Assembly (NCBI RefSeq): GCF_014529535.1
Contig: NW_023503409.1
Coordinates: 1,674,390-1,738,389 of the forward strand
Length of the DNA stretch: 64,000 nucleotides
Reading direction: 5' to 3'
Source: Bradysia coprophila
Taxonomy: Eukaryota > Arthropoda > Insecta > Diptera > Sciaridae
The position numbers were made by a program, and so were the translations under genes. Under the pieces are notes generated by a model that was not told the origin of the DNA, did no database searches, and saw nothing but the letters and a program-made list of their open reading frames with translations. Positions 62,338 through 64,000 of the stretch are shown here, in pieces (the stretch's first letter is position 1; every line of letters starts with the position of its first letter).

Positions 62338-63165
62338 TTTGTGGTTTGTCGAGTTTGTCTTTGAATGCTGGGAAGTGTGAGGTGTTTTTTGTGAACGCTA
62401 GTGAGGAGGAAAAGGCTCATATGTATGGTGAAATTTCTGCCAGGGATTAGACATGTTGATGAATCTTCTATTGAGATTCTAGGCTCACCTACTTTTGAGT
62501 TAGGTTTAGAAAGGATGTTTTCGTCGAAGGTTGAGAATATAAAGATAATGTGTGATCGCTTGAAATTGATGGATGTGCACCCCGCTTTGTGTGTCTTTAG
62601 GAAGTCCTTGGGTAGCTGTAGGTTCAATTATTTGTTGCGTTCTTCTAAAGCGTATCTTTTAGTAGATCGTTTGAGGCAGGTTGACGAGATTTATCGATCA
62701 ACTCTCGGGGACATTGCGAATGTTAAGGTTTCAGGTTTTGATTGGGATCAGGCCTCTCAAGAAAAAGAAACAAAAGAATTAGTTTCTGCCAAGGATTAAC
62801 AGTACGTTTGACGAGATGTTTGCATCTAGTGAACCCGTTGCTCCTGCAAGACTCCTTGCGTCATCAACTAAAGAATCTTCAAAGTGGCTGCAAGTAGTTC
62901 CATCGAGCCAATTGGGTTTGCTCTTAGATAATAACTCCGCTAGAATTGCTGTTGGTCCTCGTTTGGGTTCTAATTTATGCGATGTGGTTGTGGCGAAATG
63001 GTCAAAAAGGATGGTTTACATGGTCTATCATGCAAGATGATAACAAAAGCCAAAATTGCTGAACATGATGAAGTTAACAAAGTTTTCTCACACGCATTCT
63101 CTTCAGCAGGATTTCCAAATATTATACAACCATCGGGAACATGTAGAGGTGTCGTTTGTCAGTAA
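62338..63165 (+). mobile_element. Decayed LINE fragment (C-terminal reverse transcriptase region)
   Basis: Successive plus-strand frames read LNAGKCEVFFVNASEEEK, LGSPTFELGLERMFSSK, LCVFRKSLGSCRFNYLLR, WLQVVPSSQLGLLLDNNSAR and CGCGEMVKKDGLHGLSCK. In this order they match the C-terminal part of a reverse transcriptase polyprotein common in arthropod non-LTR elements, ending in a Cys/His motif. The copy is broken by at least one stop and two frame changes, appears to lack a stretch after FDWDQAS, and lacks both ends, so it is old and inactive. The clade is uncertain. Confidence 0.7.
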
Positions 63166-63741
63166 AGAAAAGTTTTAATGAACGAAACATTTAACGAAGT
63201 GAGGTCACGTCTGAAAGTAGCATATCTTGAATATGGGCATCGGAGACTCTGGCACACGCGATCATAGTATGCGTCCTTTTGCTACATGTAACGGAAAGTC
63301 ATGACTGTGCCAGATTCGCCTCCTTCACGCCAATTCATGCTGAAATTTCACTGCCTCTAACTGTACTAAAAAGTTCAATGTAGAGTAAATGTTCAAAAAT
63401 TGAGTCAAAGCAAAGGAAATGCTTATATTATGATGATTGTTCACTTTGGTGCCACTAGTGATGGTCACATGACAACAATGAGATTCGCCAGCAGAGACAC
63501 CACATTTTTCACATATTATACTGCAGTACGGACGTTTCACGTGGTAAGTTTCTCAGCAAGTTTCTGAAGTGTTGGTGCGTTGTCCATCAAAGAAAAACAC
63601 TTCCGTTCAATTTTTCTTTTTAAAAAAATGTCTTATATTTATCTTTGGACATATTTTAGCAACAAAAAAACCTTTATTCAACAACGCATCAAATTCTCTT
63701 AATAAATTAAATTTTACTTTTGAATGAGTTAAGATTTCCAA
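63166..63741. other. Short intergenic stretch
   Basis: This lies between the LINE fragment and the stop codon of the last gene. No coding frame or repeat was recognised. It should contain the 3' UTR of the terminal gene. Confidence 0.5.
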
Positions 63742-64000
63742 TCACTGCACTCCTTTACCGATCAACAATTCAATGTTCTGATTTTTCTCAGTCTGATGAA
63801 TCTGTTTCAATTTCGTTATCTGTTCCAATTCTCGAATTCGTTTGACGTTTCGTCGATGGAAACAGTATAGCATACCTGCATTGTAAAGAGTTATTATTAT
63901 ACTGATTTTTTGAGTATTTCTAACGACCAAGACCACAATGACTCACCCATGAACACAACAAAAAAGGCCCCAAGCCCAGTTAATACCGTCATCCATGTCC
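63742..64000 (-). CDS. 3' end of a small membrane protein gene (partial)
   Basis: Two exons join in frame: 64000-63947 (open at the window edge) and 63875-63742. The visible 62 residues read TWMTVLTGLGAFFVVFMG, a membrane-spanning segment, followed by a basic stretch (CFHRRNVKRIREL) and a Gln/Lys-rich helix ending at TGA. The 71-nt intron has GTGAGT and ATGCAG ends. Positive charges after the helix suggest a cytosolic C-terminus. The family is not recognised and the N-terminal part lies beyond the window. Confidence 0.6.

Noticed and set aside
62331-62627. 98-residue minus-strand frame
   Set aside because: It is the antisense shadow of the decayed LINE fragment on plus.

Overview
The window looks like nuclear DNA of an insect, most likely a lower dipteran such as a fungus gnat or gall midge. 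The evidence is A+T-rich spacers, many introns of only about 55-70 nt with GT..AG ends, insect-type orthologues (Nkain, Nup188, LYAR, nucleobindin with a polyglutamine tail, rapsyn) and dense small foldback elements. The order is inferred and the genus is not established. Exon borders below were read by eye from splice signals and frame.

Layout. 0-12 kb: an inverted-repeat element, nucleobindin (minus), a predicted mitochondrial helical-repeat protein (plus) and a six-exon NKAIN gene (plus). 12-20 kb: a rapsyn homologue (minus), convergent with NKAIN. One of its introns holds a 3.55-kb TA-flanked element made of GAGAC/GTCTC satellites with a 5S rRNA-derived piece. 20-24 kb: a cluster of small inverted-repeat elements. 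24-31 kb: an F-box protein (plus) and a long secreted Gln/Pro-rich protein (minus). 31.4-46.1 kb: a gene-poor stretch with foldback repeats and a tRNA-derived insert. 46-53 kb: a single-exon FAD monooxygenase (minus), MITEs and a 5'-truncated LINE with an open reverse transcriptase frame. 53-60.5 kb: LYAR (plus) and Nup188 (minus, ten exons), convergent. 60.5-64 kb: two TTAA-bounded foldback elements side by side, a decayed LINE, and the last two exons of a small membrane protein running off the window.

How the genes relate. These are mostly unrelated housekeeping or cell-surface genes. NKAIN (Na,K-ATPase beta-associated membrane protein) and rapsyn (receptor-clustering scaffold with TPRs and a RING) are convergent neighbours, as are LYAR (nucleolar) and Nup188 (nuclear pore). 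Neither pair suggests co-regulation beyond proximity.

The most interesting features are the rapsyn intron element, whose TA target falls exactly in the TAG splice acceptor and turned a 63-nt intron into one of about 3.6 kb; the intronless FAD monooxygenase, a horizontal-transfer candidate; and several small transposon families with readable target duplications. No LTR retroelement, Polinton or other virus-like element was recognised.
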